From Ciona savignyi (lineage: Eukaryota; Chordata; Ascidiacea; Phlebobranchia; Cionidae): a stretch of DNA of 64,000 nt. The stretch is from contig CH002721.1 of NCBI GenBank assembly GCA_000149265.1, positions 935,503-999,502 of the forward strand, read 5' to 3'. Numbering within the stretch: the stretch's first letter is position 1; every line of letters starts with the position of its first letter. The position numbers and the translations under genes are program-made. The notes beneath the pieces are model-generated. The model saw only the letters and a program-made list of their open reading frames with translations, did no database searches and was not told where the DNA came from. Below, piece by piece: positions 13,401-25,830 of this stretch.

Positions 13401-16400
13401 ACCGTTTGCGTAATTTAATCAATGTAATGTAAAATTTATTAATGTAAAATTCGTTAATCGTGCACAAATGTGGCAATTTGGTTATGAAGCAATATGTATT
13501 TTCATTCTGCACACGACAACATACAAAATGTTTCATTCTAAATGCAAAACAATACTTAAAACAACAAAAATGCTTTGGATTCAAAACATTTGATTCCAGA
13601 TCAAAATTTTGATTCCAAATGCAAAAATTTGTTAAAATATAGATTGAAATCTATTTTGCTTTACTCTATCATCGCAGTAACACGATTCCCACCTTTTGCG
13701 TAGTTAAATAGATGTAACATTCGTTAATCTTGCTCGAATTTGGCAATTGAGTTAAAAAGCAATTTGTATTTTCATTCTGCATACAACAAACATAAAAAAT
13801 TCTGATACGTATTGCAAAAAAAATGTTCAACCGATGAAAATTATGGAAATCAAAACATTTGCTTCCAGATCAAATTTTTGATTCCAAATGCAAAAAAAGA
13901 CTTAAAAGCGACACAAATGCTTTGGAATCAAAACATTTGTTTCCAGATCAAAATTTTGATTCCAAATGCAAAAATTTGTTAATATATGAGTTGAAAGGTA
14001 TTTGCACTTCACTCCAGTGGCTGTAACACGATATTCACCGTTTACGTAGTTAAATCGATGTAACAATCTGTAATTTTTCTCGAATGTGGCAATTGAGTTA
14101 TAAAGCAATTTATATTTTTATTCTGCACACGACAACCTAAAATTTGTTTTATTCCAAATGCAAAAAAAATACTTAAAACAACAAAAATGCTTTGGAATCA
14201 AAATTTTGATTCCAAATGCAAAAAATTGTTAATATATGAGTTAAAAGGTATTTGCACTTCACTCTAGTATCGCTGCAAAACGATTCCCACCTTTTGCGAA
14301 GTTAAATCGATATAACAATTCGTTAATCTTGCTCGAATTTGGCAATTAAGTTGAAGCAATATGTATTTGCATTCTGCACACAAGACAACATCAAAAATGT
14401 TTGATACCTAAAGCAAAAAAATACTTAAATCAACGAAAATGCTTTGGATTCAAAACATTTGCTACCAAATCAAAATTTTGATTCCAAATGCAAAAATTTG
14501 TTAAAATATAGATTGAAATCTATTTCACTTTACTCTACCATCGCAGTAACACGATTTCCACCTTTTGCGTAGTTAAATCGATGTAACATTCGTTAATCTT
14601 GCTCGAATTTGGAAATTGAGTTGTAAAGCAATTTGTATTTTCACTCTGCACATAAAAAAACAACAAAGAATTCTGATACCTATTGCAAAAAAATGTTTAA
14701 ACCGACGAATATGATTTGGAATCAAAACATTTGCTTCCAGATCAAAATTTTGAATCCAAATGCAAAAATTTGTTAATATATGAGTTGAAAGGTGTTTGCA
14801 CTTCCTTCTAGTTCGCTGTAACACTATTTCCACCTTTTGCGCAGTTAAATCGATGTAACAATCTTTAATCTTTCTCGAATGTGGCAATTGAGTTATAAAG
14901 CAATTTAAATTTTCATTCTGCATACAAAAAACATACAAAATTCTGATACGTATTGCAAAAAAAATTTTCAACCAATGAAAATGATTTGGAATCAAAACAT
15001 TTGCTTCCAGATCAAATTTTTGATTCCAAATGCAAACATTTGTCAATATACGAGTTGAAAGGTATTTGCAATTCACTTTAGTATCGCTGTAACACGATAT
15101 TCACCGTTTACGTAGTTAAATCGATGTAACAATCTTTAATCTTTCTCGAATGTGGCAATTGAGTTATAAAGCAATTTATATTTTTATTCTGCACACGACA
15201 ACATAAAATTTGTTTTATTCCAAATGCAAAAAAATACTTAAAACAACAAAAATGCTTTGGAATCAAAACATTTGCTTCCAGATCAAAATTTTGATTCCAA
15301 ATGCAAAAAATTGTTAATATATGAGTTAAAAGGTATTTGCACTTCACTCCAGTATCGCTGCAAAACGATTCCCACCTTTTTGCGAAGTTAAATCAATATA
15401 ACAATTCGTTAATCTTGCTCGAATTTGGCAATTCAGTTAAAGCAATATGTATTTTCATTCTGCACACGACAACATCAAAAATGTTTGATACCTAATGCAA
15501 AAAAATACTTAAAACAACGAAAATGCTTTGGATTCAAAACATTTGCTTCCAGATCAAAATTTTGATTCCAAATGCAAAAATTTGTTAAAATATAGATTGA
15601 AATTTATTTAACTTTACTCTACCATCGCAGTAACACGATTCCCACCTTTTGTGTAGTTAAATCGATGTAACATTCGTTAATCTTGCTCGAATTTGGAAAT
15701 TGAGTTATAAAGCAATTTGTATTTTCATTCTGCACACAAAAAAACAACAAAATTTCTGATACCTATTGCAAAAACTTTTTAAACCGACGAAAATGATTTG
15801 GAATCAAAACATTTGCTTCCAGATCAAATTTTTGATTTCAAATGCAAAAAAATACTTTAATGCGACAAAAATGCTTTGGAATCAAAACATTTGCTTCCAG
15901 ATTAAATTTTTGATTCCAAATGCAAAAAATTGTTAATATATGAGTTGAAAGGTGTTTGCACTTAACTCTAGTTCGCTGTAACACTATTTCCACCTGTTGC
16001 GCAGTTAAATCGATGTAACAATCTTTAATCTTTCTCGAATGTGGCAATTGAGTTATAAAGCAATTTATATTTTTATTCTGCACACAACAACATAAAAAAA
16101 ATTTCATTCAAAATGCCAAAAAATACTTAAAACAACAAAAATGCTCTGGAATCAAAACATTTGCTTCCAGATCAAAATTTTGATTCCAAATGCAAAAATG
16201 TGTTAATATATGAGTTGAAAGGTATTTGCACTTCACTCTGGTATCGCTGTAACACGATTTCCACCTTTTGCGTAGTTAAATCGATATATATAACAATTCG
16301 TTAATCTTGCTCGATTTTGGCAATTAAGTTGAAGCAATATGTATTTTCATTCTGCACACGACAACATCAAAGATGTTTGATACCTAATGCAAAAAAACAT

Positions 16401-16553
16401 CTTTAAGCGACGAAAATGATTTGGAATCAAAACATTTGCTTCCAGATCAAATTTTTGATTCCAAATTCAAAAAAATATCTAAAACAACAAAAATGCTTTG
16501 GAATCAAAACATTTGCTTCCAGATCAAAATTTTGATTCCAAATGCAAAAATTT

Positions 16554-18088
16554 GTTAAAATAAAGATTGAAATCTATTTTGCTTTACTCTACCATCGCAG
16601 TAACACGATTCCCACCTTTTGCGTAGTTAAATAGATGTAACATTCGTTAATCTTGCTCGAATTTGGCAATTGAGTTAAAAAGCAATTTGTATTTTCATTC
16701 TGCATACAACAAACATAAAAAATTCTGATACGTATTGCAAAAAAAATGTTCAACCGATGAAAATTATGGAAATCAAAACATTTGCTTCCAGATCAAATTT
16801 TTGATTCCAAATGCAAAAAAAGACTTAAAAGCGACACAAATGCTTTGGAATCAAAACATTTGTTTCCAGATCAAAATTTTGATTCCAAATGCAAAAATTT
16901 GTTAATATATGAGTTGAAAGGTATTTGCACTTCACTCCAGTGGCTGTAACACGATATTCACCGTTTACGTAGTTAAATCGATGTAACAATCTGTAATTTT
17001 TCTCGAATGTGGCAATTGAGTTATAAAGCAATTTATATTTTTATTCTGCACACGACAACCTAAAATTTGTTTTATTCCAAATGCAAAAAAAATACTTAAA
17101 ACAACAAAAATGCTTTGGAATCAAAATTTTGATTCCNNNNNNNNNNNNNNNNNNNNNNNNNNNNNNNNNNNNNNNNNNNNNNNNNNNNNNNNNNNNNNNN
17201 NNNNNNNNNNNNNNNNNNNNNNNNNNNNNNNNNNNNGAGTTATAAAGCAATTTGTATTTTCATTCTGCACACAAAAAAACAACAAAATTTCTGATACCTA
17301 TTGCAAAAACTTTTTAAACCGACGAAAATGATTTGGAATCAAAACATTTGCTTCCAGATCAAATTTTTGATTTCAAATGCAAAAAAATACTTTAATGCGA
17401 CAAAAATGCTTTGGAATCAAAACATTTGCTTCCAGATTAAATTTTTGATTCCAAATGCAAAAAATTGTTAATATATGAGTTGAAAGGTGTTTGCACTTAA
17501 CTCTAGTTCGCTGTAACACTATTTCCACCTGTTGCGCAGTTAAATCGATGTAACAATCTTTAATCTTTCTCGAATGTGGCAATTGAGTTATAAAGCAATT
17601 TATATTTTTATTCTGCACACAACAACATAAAAAAAATTTCATTCAAAATGCCAAAAAATACTTAAAACAACAAAAATGCTCTGGAATCAAAACATTTGCT
17701 TCCAGATCAAAATTTTGATTCCAAATGCAAAAATGTGTTAATATATGAGTTGAAAGGTATTTGCACTTCACTCTGGTATCGCTGTAACACGATTTCCACC
17801 TTTTGCGTAGTTAAATCGATATATATAACAATTCGTTAATCTTGCTCGATTTTGGCAATTAAGTTGAAGCAATATGTATTTTCATTCTGCACACGACAAC
17901 ATCAAAGATGTTTGATACCTAATGCAAAAAAAACATCTTTAAGCGACGAAAATGATTTGGAATCAAAACATTTGCTTCCAGATCAAATTTTTGATTCCAA
18001 ATTCAAAAAAATATCTAAAACAACAAAAATGCTTTGGAATCAAAACATTTGCTTCCAGATCAAAATTTTGATTCCAAATGCAAAAATT
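16554..18088. repeat. Second copy of a 2.9-kb tandem duplication inside satellite 2
   Basis: Sequence left of the N gap matches 13631-14213 almost base for base at an offset of 2,923 bp. Sequence right of the gap matches 15702-16553 at an offset of 1,535 bp. The two copies abut at about 16553/16554. A one-base difference in an A-run near 17930 is one of the few differences seen. Either this is a very recent duplication or two haplotypes were joined in the assembly. Confidence 0.8.
17137..17236. other. Assembly gap (100 N)
   Basis: One hundred Ns lie inside the duplicated satellite. Comparison with the first copy suggests the missing piece corresponds to 14214-15701, about 1.5 kb, so the gap length is probably a placeholder. 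Confidence 0.95.
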
Positions 18089-19509
18089 TGTTAATATATG
18101 AATTGAAAGGTATTTGCACTTCACTCTAGTATCGCTGTAACACGATTTCCACCTTTTGCGCAGTTAAATCGGTATAACAATTCGTTAATCTTGCTCGAAT
18201 TTGGCAATTAAGCTGAAGCATTATGTGTTTTCATTCTGCACACGACAACATCAAAAATGTTTGATGCCTAATGCAAAGAAGTTTTTTAACCGACGAAAAT
18301 GATTTGGAATCAAAACATTTGCTTCCAGATTAAATTTTTGATTCCAAATGCAAAAAAAAATACTTAAAAGCGACAAAAATGCTTTGGAATCAAAACATTT
18401 GCTTCCAGATCAAAATTTTGATTCCAAATGCAAAAATTTGTTAATATATGAATTGAAAGGTATTTGCACTTTACTCTAGTATCGCTGTAACACGATTCCC
18501 ACCTTTTGCGCAGTTAAATCGATGTAAAATTCGTTAATCTTGCTCGAATTTGGCAATTGAGTTATGGAGCAATTTGTATTTTTATTCTGCACACGACAAC
18601 ATCAAAAATGTTTGATGCCTAATGCAAAGAAGATTTTTAACCGACGAAAATGATTTGGAATCAAAACATTTGCTTCCAGATTAAATTTTTGATTCCAAAT
18701 GCAAAAAAAAATACTTAAAAGCGACAAAAATGCTTTGGAATCAAAACATTTGCTTCCAGATCAAAATTTTGATTCCAAATGTAAACATTTGTTAATATAT
18801 GAGTTGAAAGGTATTTGCACTTCACTCTGGTATCGCTGTAACACGATTTCCACCTTTTGCGAAGTTAAATCGATATAACAATTCGTTAATCTTGCTCGAA
18901 TTTGGCAATTATGTTGAAGCAATATGTTTTTTCATTCTGCACACGACAACATCAAAAATGTTTGATACATAATGCAAAAAAAATCCTTAAGCGACGAAAA
19001 TGATTTGGAATCAAAACATTTGCTTTCAGATCAAAATTTTGATTACAAATTCAAAAAAATATCTAAAACACCAAAAATGCTTTGGAATCAAAACATTTGC
19101 TTCCAGATCAAAATTTTGATTCCAAATGCAAAAATTTGTTAATATATGAATTGAAAGGTATTTGCACTTTACTCTAGTATCGCTGTAACAAGATTCCCAC
19201 CTTTTGCGCAGTTAAATCGATGTAAAATTCGTTAATCTTGCTCGAATTTGGCAATTGAGTTATGGAGCAATTTGTATTTTTATTCTGCACACGACAACAT
19301 CAAAAATGTTTGATACCTAATGCAAAGAAGTTTTTTAACCGAAGAAAATGATTTGGAATCAAAACATTTGCTTCCAGATTAAATTTTTGATTCCAAATGC
19401 AAAAAAAAATACTTAAAAGCGACAAAAATGCTTTGGAATCAAGACATTTGCTTCTAGGTCAAAATTTTGATTCCAAATGCAAAAATTTATTTAAAATAAA
19501 TTGAACGCT

Positions 19510-19865
19510 ATTTCCACTGCATTCTAGCATTGCAGTAACATGATTCCAGCCGTTTGTATAGTTAAACAGATGTAACATTCGTTAATCTAGCTCGAATTTA
19601 TACGATAAAGTTAAAATTATTCATATCGAAGCATATTTACTATAAAAAAACGGTTCAAAAGCTGTTTCCTCTACACTTGAACTGTGCATTACTGTAATTC
19701 CTCTTGTGTGCAAAGTTAAATCGATAACTCAGTGATAACAATTTAAATGAAACACAATAGTTAATATAAAAAAAAATCACTCCAAACAATATGCCATTTT
19801 ATAGACTTGGAATCAAAACAATTGCTTCCGAATCAAAATTTTGATTCCAAATGCAAATATTGATT
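19510..19865. repeat. Decayed edge units of satellite 2
   Basis: Diverged pieces of the satellite persist: TTCGTTAATCTAGCTCGAATTT near 19580, a GTTAAATCGATAAC word near 19720, and the palindromic module near 19808-19855 (TTGGAATCAAAACAATTGC and CAAAATTTTGATTCCAAATG). This marks the right border of the array. Confidence 0.65.
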
Positions 19866-19924
19866 TAAAAAAATGAAATTTGCCTTCGATAAATTTCATT
19901 TTTACTTTTTTTCGGGCTACATTT

Positions 19925-20035
19925 CGAACCAGCAATGTGCTCGGCCCCAAGACGATTTTTTATATTGAAATCCGTATATGTATCGGTCGCGTTAACCATT
20001 CGCCCACACGACCATACTCGGATAAAATTATTGCC
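19925..20035 (-). repeat. tRNA-like (SINE head or tRNA pseudogene)
   Basis: On the minus strand GTGTGGGCGAATGGTTAACG resembles a tRNA D-arm/A box, and CTGGTTCGAAATG further along resembles a T-arm/B box. The acceptor stem and anticodon arm do not pair well, so this is not a working tRNA gene. A tRNA-derived short element is the more likely origin. Confidence 0.35.
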
Positions 20036-20074
20036 TCGAATATTTAAAAATTTACTCAACAGCATCATCCAGTG

Positions 20075-20225
20075 GTCAAGGCAAAAATATTTTTTGCCTC
20101 GATTTTTGCATTTTAATGAAGGCAAAATTTTTGCGGGCGAGAGAAACGTTGAGTTGCCTCGGAGGCAAAATATTGGCATATGAGGCAAAATATTGCCTTA
20201 TAAGCCAATTTTCAAAGCAAAAATT
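20075..20225. repeat. Cluster of GGCAAAATATT direct and inverted words
   Basis: The word AGGCAAAAT(A/T)TT and its complement occur at least six times within about 150 bp (GAGGCAAAATATTGCC, AAGGCAAAATTTTTGC and similar). This gives several small hairpins. It may be the end of an unidentified element. Confidence 0.4.
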
Positions 20226-20290
20226 TTATAGCCCATTAGAAATGTACAGGTGCGCATAACCAACTATATGTTCGTGCTGGGTCTGCAGAG

Positions 20291-20774
20291 TTAAATATCT
20301 CCATGTGTGAATTTTTCACCTGAAATGGAAATGGGGAGAAAGTTTTTCGGTCTGGTGATGGGACGAACTACACAAAGAGACGCTAGATCCCGAGCATTGC
20401 TGTCCCCGCCAAAAGGATTTTGTTCTCCCACTTCAACTCGGGAATAATTTGAGCTGTTTTTTATACCAGATATTATACTATACCCTTGGGTTATCTGATG
20501 ACGGGCATCCTCGAACCTTGGCGAAATGAATATCGATCTCAATGATTCTAAAAAATATAAAATGTGTTATTTAAAATAGGTATTGTTAATAAAATAAAAT
20601 CGCGTCACCTGTTGCAACCAAGTCATCGAGATTAAGATGACTTGACGTTTTTAGCACAATATCTGTTACGCATAAATCATGATCTCTGTTTGATCCAAGC
20701 AGTGATTTGATTTTAATCACAAAATCACTGGGCGAGTCTTCACCGATTTTAGTAGTCTCCATCAAAATCTCCAA
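20291..20774 (-). CDS. Two-exon gene fragment, unknown product
   Basis: An open stretch from 20774 to 20609 ends at a good donor (CAG/GTGACG). A 61-base intron follows, ending in TTTTTTAG. The frame resumes at 20547 and runs to a stop at 20291. The joined frame gives about 140 residues, with SPSDFVIKIKSLLGSN early and a C-terminal part containing FEDARHQITQGYSIISG and ARDLASLCVVRPI. The intron is very short but within the range seen in compact genomes. I recognise no domain. It could be the 3' end of a host gene or part of a mobile element; the start lies upstream and was not found. Confidence 0.35.
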
Positions 20775-21384
20775 TTTCTGATCCTCGCTATCACCGTATC
20801 GCTTTTAAGAGGGCAGACTTGAGCATCAGTGCAATTGAAAACCGCATCAGTGCGACCAAAAACATCACTAACCTAACTGGCCGTGTTGAGGGACAGCTGA
20901 CTCTTGTAGTATTGGGCTTAAGAAAGGTGCTCCACTAAAACGCCTCTGTGCTGTGTTTTTCGGCCTGGGAAAGACCAACCGAATTTATGCATGGTTGCTA
21001 AAGTCTAGATTTACGGACAACCAACCTGAATCAGTATGCAGGAAACAAAAGTTAAAAAGCTCAAACCTAAAGAATGTGAAGCTAGATCTTAGATAATCCT
21101 AAAGTAAATGGTTAAATAATACAATAAAATAGTTACAAAATTACGATACTCTCGTAGAAAACGATGTTTATTATTTCTGGTTCTTGATCGACGTTTCGAC
21201 GCTGATCAGTTGAAAAAACATTTATTCTTGGATTCCACAGCGTACTCGAAAGATTGATATGCAATTTCTTCTAAAACTTCAGACTGAAGCTTGCGTTTTG
21301 TTAATTGTTTCTTTCGTATAGGTTTACGTGTTTACTCACGATTCTCAAGTTCACCAATTTCTTTTTTTTGGTTGGGTTATATAG

Positions 21385-22465
21385 TTAACTCTTTCACTCC
21401 CGGCCAAATGCATTAATTTAAACATGCTGTCCCATAGTGTTTTTTACAATTTTTAGTCATTTTGAAAAAGTTTTTCAAAAGTGTATGCTATGATTTAATA
21501 TTTAGTATGGTTGGAAAGATAATTTACCCCTCTTTTAAACAAGCCACATACTTAGAATCTACCTCCAATAAAAAATATATTATGTAAATTTTAGTGAACA
21601 CCACTTTATATGTAAAGAAAATTCTGCTCGACTTTGAAAACTTTGAGGTGCACTGACAAACGAAATACTCACTAATTATTGGTATGCCTAAATGTTATGA
21701 AAATTGGAATGTAGACTGTCTAATAGTTTTTGTACTCAGGAAAATTTGAACTGTATTTTTATCTTAAGTAGTTTTTTTACTATTCCTAATTGAAATTTCC
21801 CTTTATTCTTACTATATTATGAAAAAATGAACCAAAACGCATTGAAGTTTTGTAGACTTAAAACAGTGAAAAGTATAAAAAAGAAAAATGAAGGAAGTGT
21901 AAAAAAGGCATACAAAAGCAAACAAACACAAATACTATTTCCAATATTCTCGAATTGTATGATATTCATCAAAGCAGGGCACACGCAACTAGTCTCGCCG
22001 CCTTTTTCTTTATCGTGCGCTCAGCACGCCCAGCTGAGTTCATGCTTTGATGAACTCAACGCTTACCGCTTGTAGCAAAAACGTCACCAACGCTCCCCCT
22101 CCTATCTCAACGGGACGAAATTCACAGTGAATGTAAAGAAAGACTTGCTTGACAAAAAGAGCTTCTCCGCAAGTTAACACGACTCGAGTTAGTCACGTGC
22201 AAATTCGTGTAAAATCGATAGAAATAAGAGGCGAAGCCTTGAAAAAGAAAGGCTGTCACTCCTCGCATTTTTAATATTTCTCCACGAAAATTACAGAGAA
22301 TAAATTATGGTGTTTCCTTGATCGAATGAGCCATAGCTGAGGTCTCTACCATTACGCATTGCGGAGAAGTCGTTTTTTAGATTTGCACCCATTTATTTGC
22401 AACGCGTGATACCATGTTTTCCCACCAACTCGCGATATATGGCGAGTTGGGACGGAAAGAGTTAA
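21385..22465. mobile_element. piggyBac-type non-autonomous element (TTAA-flanked)
   Basis: The element starts TTAA/CTCTTTCACTCCCGG and ends GGGACGGAAAGAG/TTAA, so both ends have a TTAA and a short inverted repeat of the CTCTTTC-CCC type. These are hallmarks of piggyBac-like transposons, which insert into and duplicate TTAA. The interior of about 1.07 kb has no transposase. The 82-codon frame at 21827-22075 has no recognisable domain. It is probably a MITE moved by a piggyBac transposase encoded elsewhere. Confidence 0.65.
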
Positions 22466-23272
22466 GCTGACGGGGTTTGATATCTCGCCTTAACCTTGCT
22501 TGGGCTTAAGCTGAACCGCGCAATAGACAAGACCTAATTATACACGTACAACACAGATTGCGGCTGCAAACACGTCGATTAAATAAACTAGTTGTGCGAT
22601 ATGCGACAACTTGTATAATGTCGGGTTATGCCATTTATTAAATATCATGTCAAATTTTGGTATGACTGTGGTGTGTTCTTCTGTGTGCTTATTTACCACA
22701 ATTTGGATAAGAAGATCATGTCTAAATACTCTCGTTAGATACATGTAGCGTATTTCCAGAAGTATTTTGTTGTTAATTTGCTGTGTATTTTAAACAAGTA
22801 TTTAAATTTTTACAGAATATATGCATTGAATTGTTTACAGAAAAGCACCAAATTTAATTAAAAACTTCGTGATTTTTTTACAACACCCAAAAATGTATTT
22901 TATTATTTGTCCGTTAGTTACATTTAGAAAGTTTTGGTGCGTCACCATCACTACTGGAAGTTGATCTTTTCTTGGACGACCGTGGTTGAACCACCAGGAG
23001 AGTTCACTGGCGATAATGCATAAATTGCGTTCTGTACGCCTTTACCATGAACGCGGCCCAGTCACTTTCATATTGCTTGAAAAACTTTTGAATTTCCTTT
23101 TTATTTATAATATATATATAACTAATACTGCTAACAGAACAAAAAAAACAACTTGGACAGTATCTACACCTTTTTTAGGATACCGCTAGTTGTACTGGAG
23201 TAGAGTTGAATACACTTAGATAAGTTGCGGTAATCATCAGACAAAACTCCGATTTACCTGGGGTTTTTTTAC

Positions 23273-23400
23273 CTTAAATTGATCTATTGTTGCAGCAAGT
23301 TCTTCCTCGGTGCCAGCAGGTTGAAATGTAACAGGCTTCTCCTTCACATGTGAAATGCACATGAGAGCATGTGCCGCTTCTTTTAGACCTGACACATCAT
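23273..23400 (-). CDS. Candidate internal exon, unknown gene
   Basis: This minus-strand block runs from an AG at 23401-23402 to a donor (AAG/GTAAAAAA) and encodes a protein-like sequence (LKEAAHALMCISHVKEK; GTEEELAATIDQFK). A separate open block lies upstream at 23872-23582 (96 codons) with a plausible soluble-protein composition. I could not join the two with matching phases. Neither resembles a domain I know. Confidence 0.28.
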
Positions 23401-24189
23401 CTCCAGTTTAAAGAATATAACATTTTTTTCAAATTAAGGAGACCGGATGAAACGGCAAAACTACAGTACTTAAAAACACGCCAGTGACTAGACACATTGC
23501 CAAGTTATAGAAAAAAATGGACGTTGCCGTTAAACCTTAAAACAATTTAAATCAAACTTGACTAATTAAATTTAATGTTATTTAAGTCTTGAGTAAAAGT
23601 GTGCAAACTATTTTGTCCGTTCCAAATGTTTGGATAAAAATGTCAGGCGACCCGGTATTTGTTACAATGTTTGGTGACACCAGACGAACACACAGCAACT
23701 CTACATCTGTTGGTCGGTTATCAAAAAATATTGCAATGTGATCTTTCAAGTCGTATTGATTAATACCGTCAATAATGTTGCAAACAGTACCAACCACACC
23801 ATTTCCAAGCCCATCTGCCACGTCGATCGGTTTGAAATCACCATTCTTGCTCCGAGATAAATCTATAATCAACTTAATTTTGGATGAAAATCGACCAATC
23901 GTTTTTGCAGTTAAGGTTTTGTTTTGGTTGTGACTCTAGCTCAGTTGAGCAACTGAGCAAACGATTGATCTTTCGTTTGACGCATTATTTAATTTAGTTC
24001 ATAAACTTCTTCTTTTGGTTTTAGTCTTTTAGAAGTAAGGTATGTTCCGCATATTGCATTTGGGTTCGATGGCATAAGAATTTGGTTTAGACGTTGACTG
24101 ATATACTACAACTTATACCTCAATATCCGATCCGGTTTACTTGGTGTTTGTATTTTCGTCTCGTTGCTTATCGTTGTACTCCACCCAGA

Positions 24190-25040
24190 GTGCGAGATGC
24201 TGCTGATCGCAGAAGGATAGAGGTGTTTTTGCCAACATCAGCATTTACGCAGACCACCGACCTATGCATCCCTTTCCAAAGTATTTTATTAAAAGGAAGA
24301 GTTGGAGATAACAGGTGCAGCTCTGGAGTATTTAATTCTTTTAGGAAGGGTGCAAGTTCTTCTAATTCTAGGCCATTTTTTAAGCTTGAGGGGGCATCTT
24401 TCCTTGCTTCTTATACTTCATGCAGTTAAAGCATATCGGTCAGTGATTCGGTCATCGACATCCCAGTCCCTGCAGGTGTTTTTTTGGAGTCGTACACGTC
24501 GTTTCTCACCATCGGTTGAACAAACTTCACGATTATAGGTGTGGAGTCCTTTTCGGATGACAGCACGTGAGCGATGTCGATTGCTGCCTTGTAACTGGTA
24601 TATGGCAGTTTTCTTTGATGAGACGGTTACTTTCTCCTGCCATACTGCTCCAAATTGTCCAGTCGCTCATCTGTGTCTTTTACCCACAACCATTAGATCT
24701 TTGAGTTCTTTTGGAAGAGATGTATCTGAAACAGTAAGAGGAGATACCGGTATCAATTTTTACCTGTATACATTATGGGAAGATTTCACCAGTTCATCAA
24801 AAAATCCAGAGCTCCCACCACCACTTGTTACTAAATTGTCAGTAACTTTTGCCATCATTTATGTTTAACTTTTGCCATCATTTATGTACAGTGAGAACAT
24901 TGCTAGTTTCAGAGGACTCTGAACCACCACACGTGGTCAGAGGACTCTTTTCTTATCAAATTAGGTTACGGCCTATATTTCCAGGCGAACTACATTTCTA
25001 CAATATACTCATTCGCGTTACCAGGGTGCATGGATAATGT
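24190..25040. repeat. Dispersed repeat, copy 1 (related to 34045-34600)
   Basis: About 400 bp here are closely similar to 34045-34600, for example GTGTTTTTGCCAACATCAGC, ACGCAGACCACCGACC and ATCCCTTTCCAAAGTATTTT. The shared open frames are short and differ by frameshifts, so a decayed mobile element is likely. No domain is recognisable. Confidence 0.65.
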
Positions 25041-25199
25041 GGGCCACGCCTATTTTAATTGTGGGAATTGATTGGCGTTTTAAAGACAAAAGGGCGGTGT
25101 CGTAAATACGACACACGTGTATAGTTTGCACCAAACGTTCGGTAACACATTCGTTGGTAAGCAAGATTTACTCAGCGACATGAGGCACGACACCTAGTG

Positions 25200-25830
25200 A
25201 TCCTAGACATCAAGGGTGGCGAAAGGTAATAACGACCAACAAATATTATCTTTTGGCGTTATACTTACGGGCACATATGCCATATATGAAATCTAGGCGC
25301 TTGCTGTGGAAACTTATGTCATAGACTCGTTTATACGTAAAAAGAAACTTTGACGAGACGACATTTTCTATGCGAAAACTCCCAACGAAATTTAGTGTCA
25401 TTTAACGTAGATAAAAACAATTTTAGAAATTAAATAACGACTCACCGTACCAGTCTTATAGTCAGCGACAAAGAACGACCTGGGAGGAGCGCATCTTGAC
25501 GCTGGTTTCGAAAACGGTCTATTGAAGCGTTTATTTACGCTTACGATTATTAACTTTGGGACTTTTCGACGAAAGTTTGTCAACTTTAACTTCACACGAC
25601 AGAGAATTAGACATAGACGCGAAAAATATCGCAAGCGCTACTAACCTTTTTATGAGACGGTGGTCGTGCAATTGTGGATGGTGTCGGTGTGCTCTTTTTG
25701 TTTGCAAACATGATATTACTACGCAACATTGTAGTATTCAAGTATCAAAAGACCAACCTAGGACTACGAATTCTTGCAAGTCAAATAAAATCAACCAGGG
25801 GGCTCTGATCCAATCGATTAGTAGAAACTA
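25200..25830. repeat. Dispersed repeat, copy 1 (related to 44625-45545)
   Basis: It shares several long blocks in the same order with 44625-45545: GGTGGCGAAAGGTAATAACG, the GGGCACATAT-CCATATA stretch, GACTCGTTTATACGTA, GACCTGGGAGGAGCG and AAAAGACCAACC-AGGACTACG. The blocks are separated by indels. This is a two-copy dispersed element or old segmental duplication. Confidence 0.65.

Larger units (their letters stand above)
13400..19510. repeat. Satellite family 2: tandem repeat of about 270 or 350 bp with a palindromic module
   Basis: Anchors such as AACACGATTCCCACCTTTTG recur at intervals of about 250-275 bp or 346-356 bp. Each unit contains GTTAAATCGATGTAACA, TTAATCTTGCTCGAATTTGGC, TTTTCATTCTGCACACGACAA and one or two copies of a module that runs from TTTGGAATCAAAACATTTGC to CAAAATTTTGATTCCAAATG. 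The outer parts of the module are complementary, so it can fold as a hairpin. The long unit form has the module twice. The longest open frame (167 codons, minus, 15076-14573) simply reads through these repeats. Confidence 0.92.

Noticed and set aside
14573-15076. 167-codon minus open frame in the satellite, with shorter relatives at 15108-15347, 15838-16107 and 17373-17642
   Set aside because: All read through satellite-2 monomers and repeat with the tandem period; no domain or splice context. They are by-products of the array.
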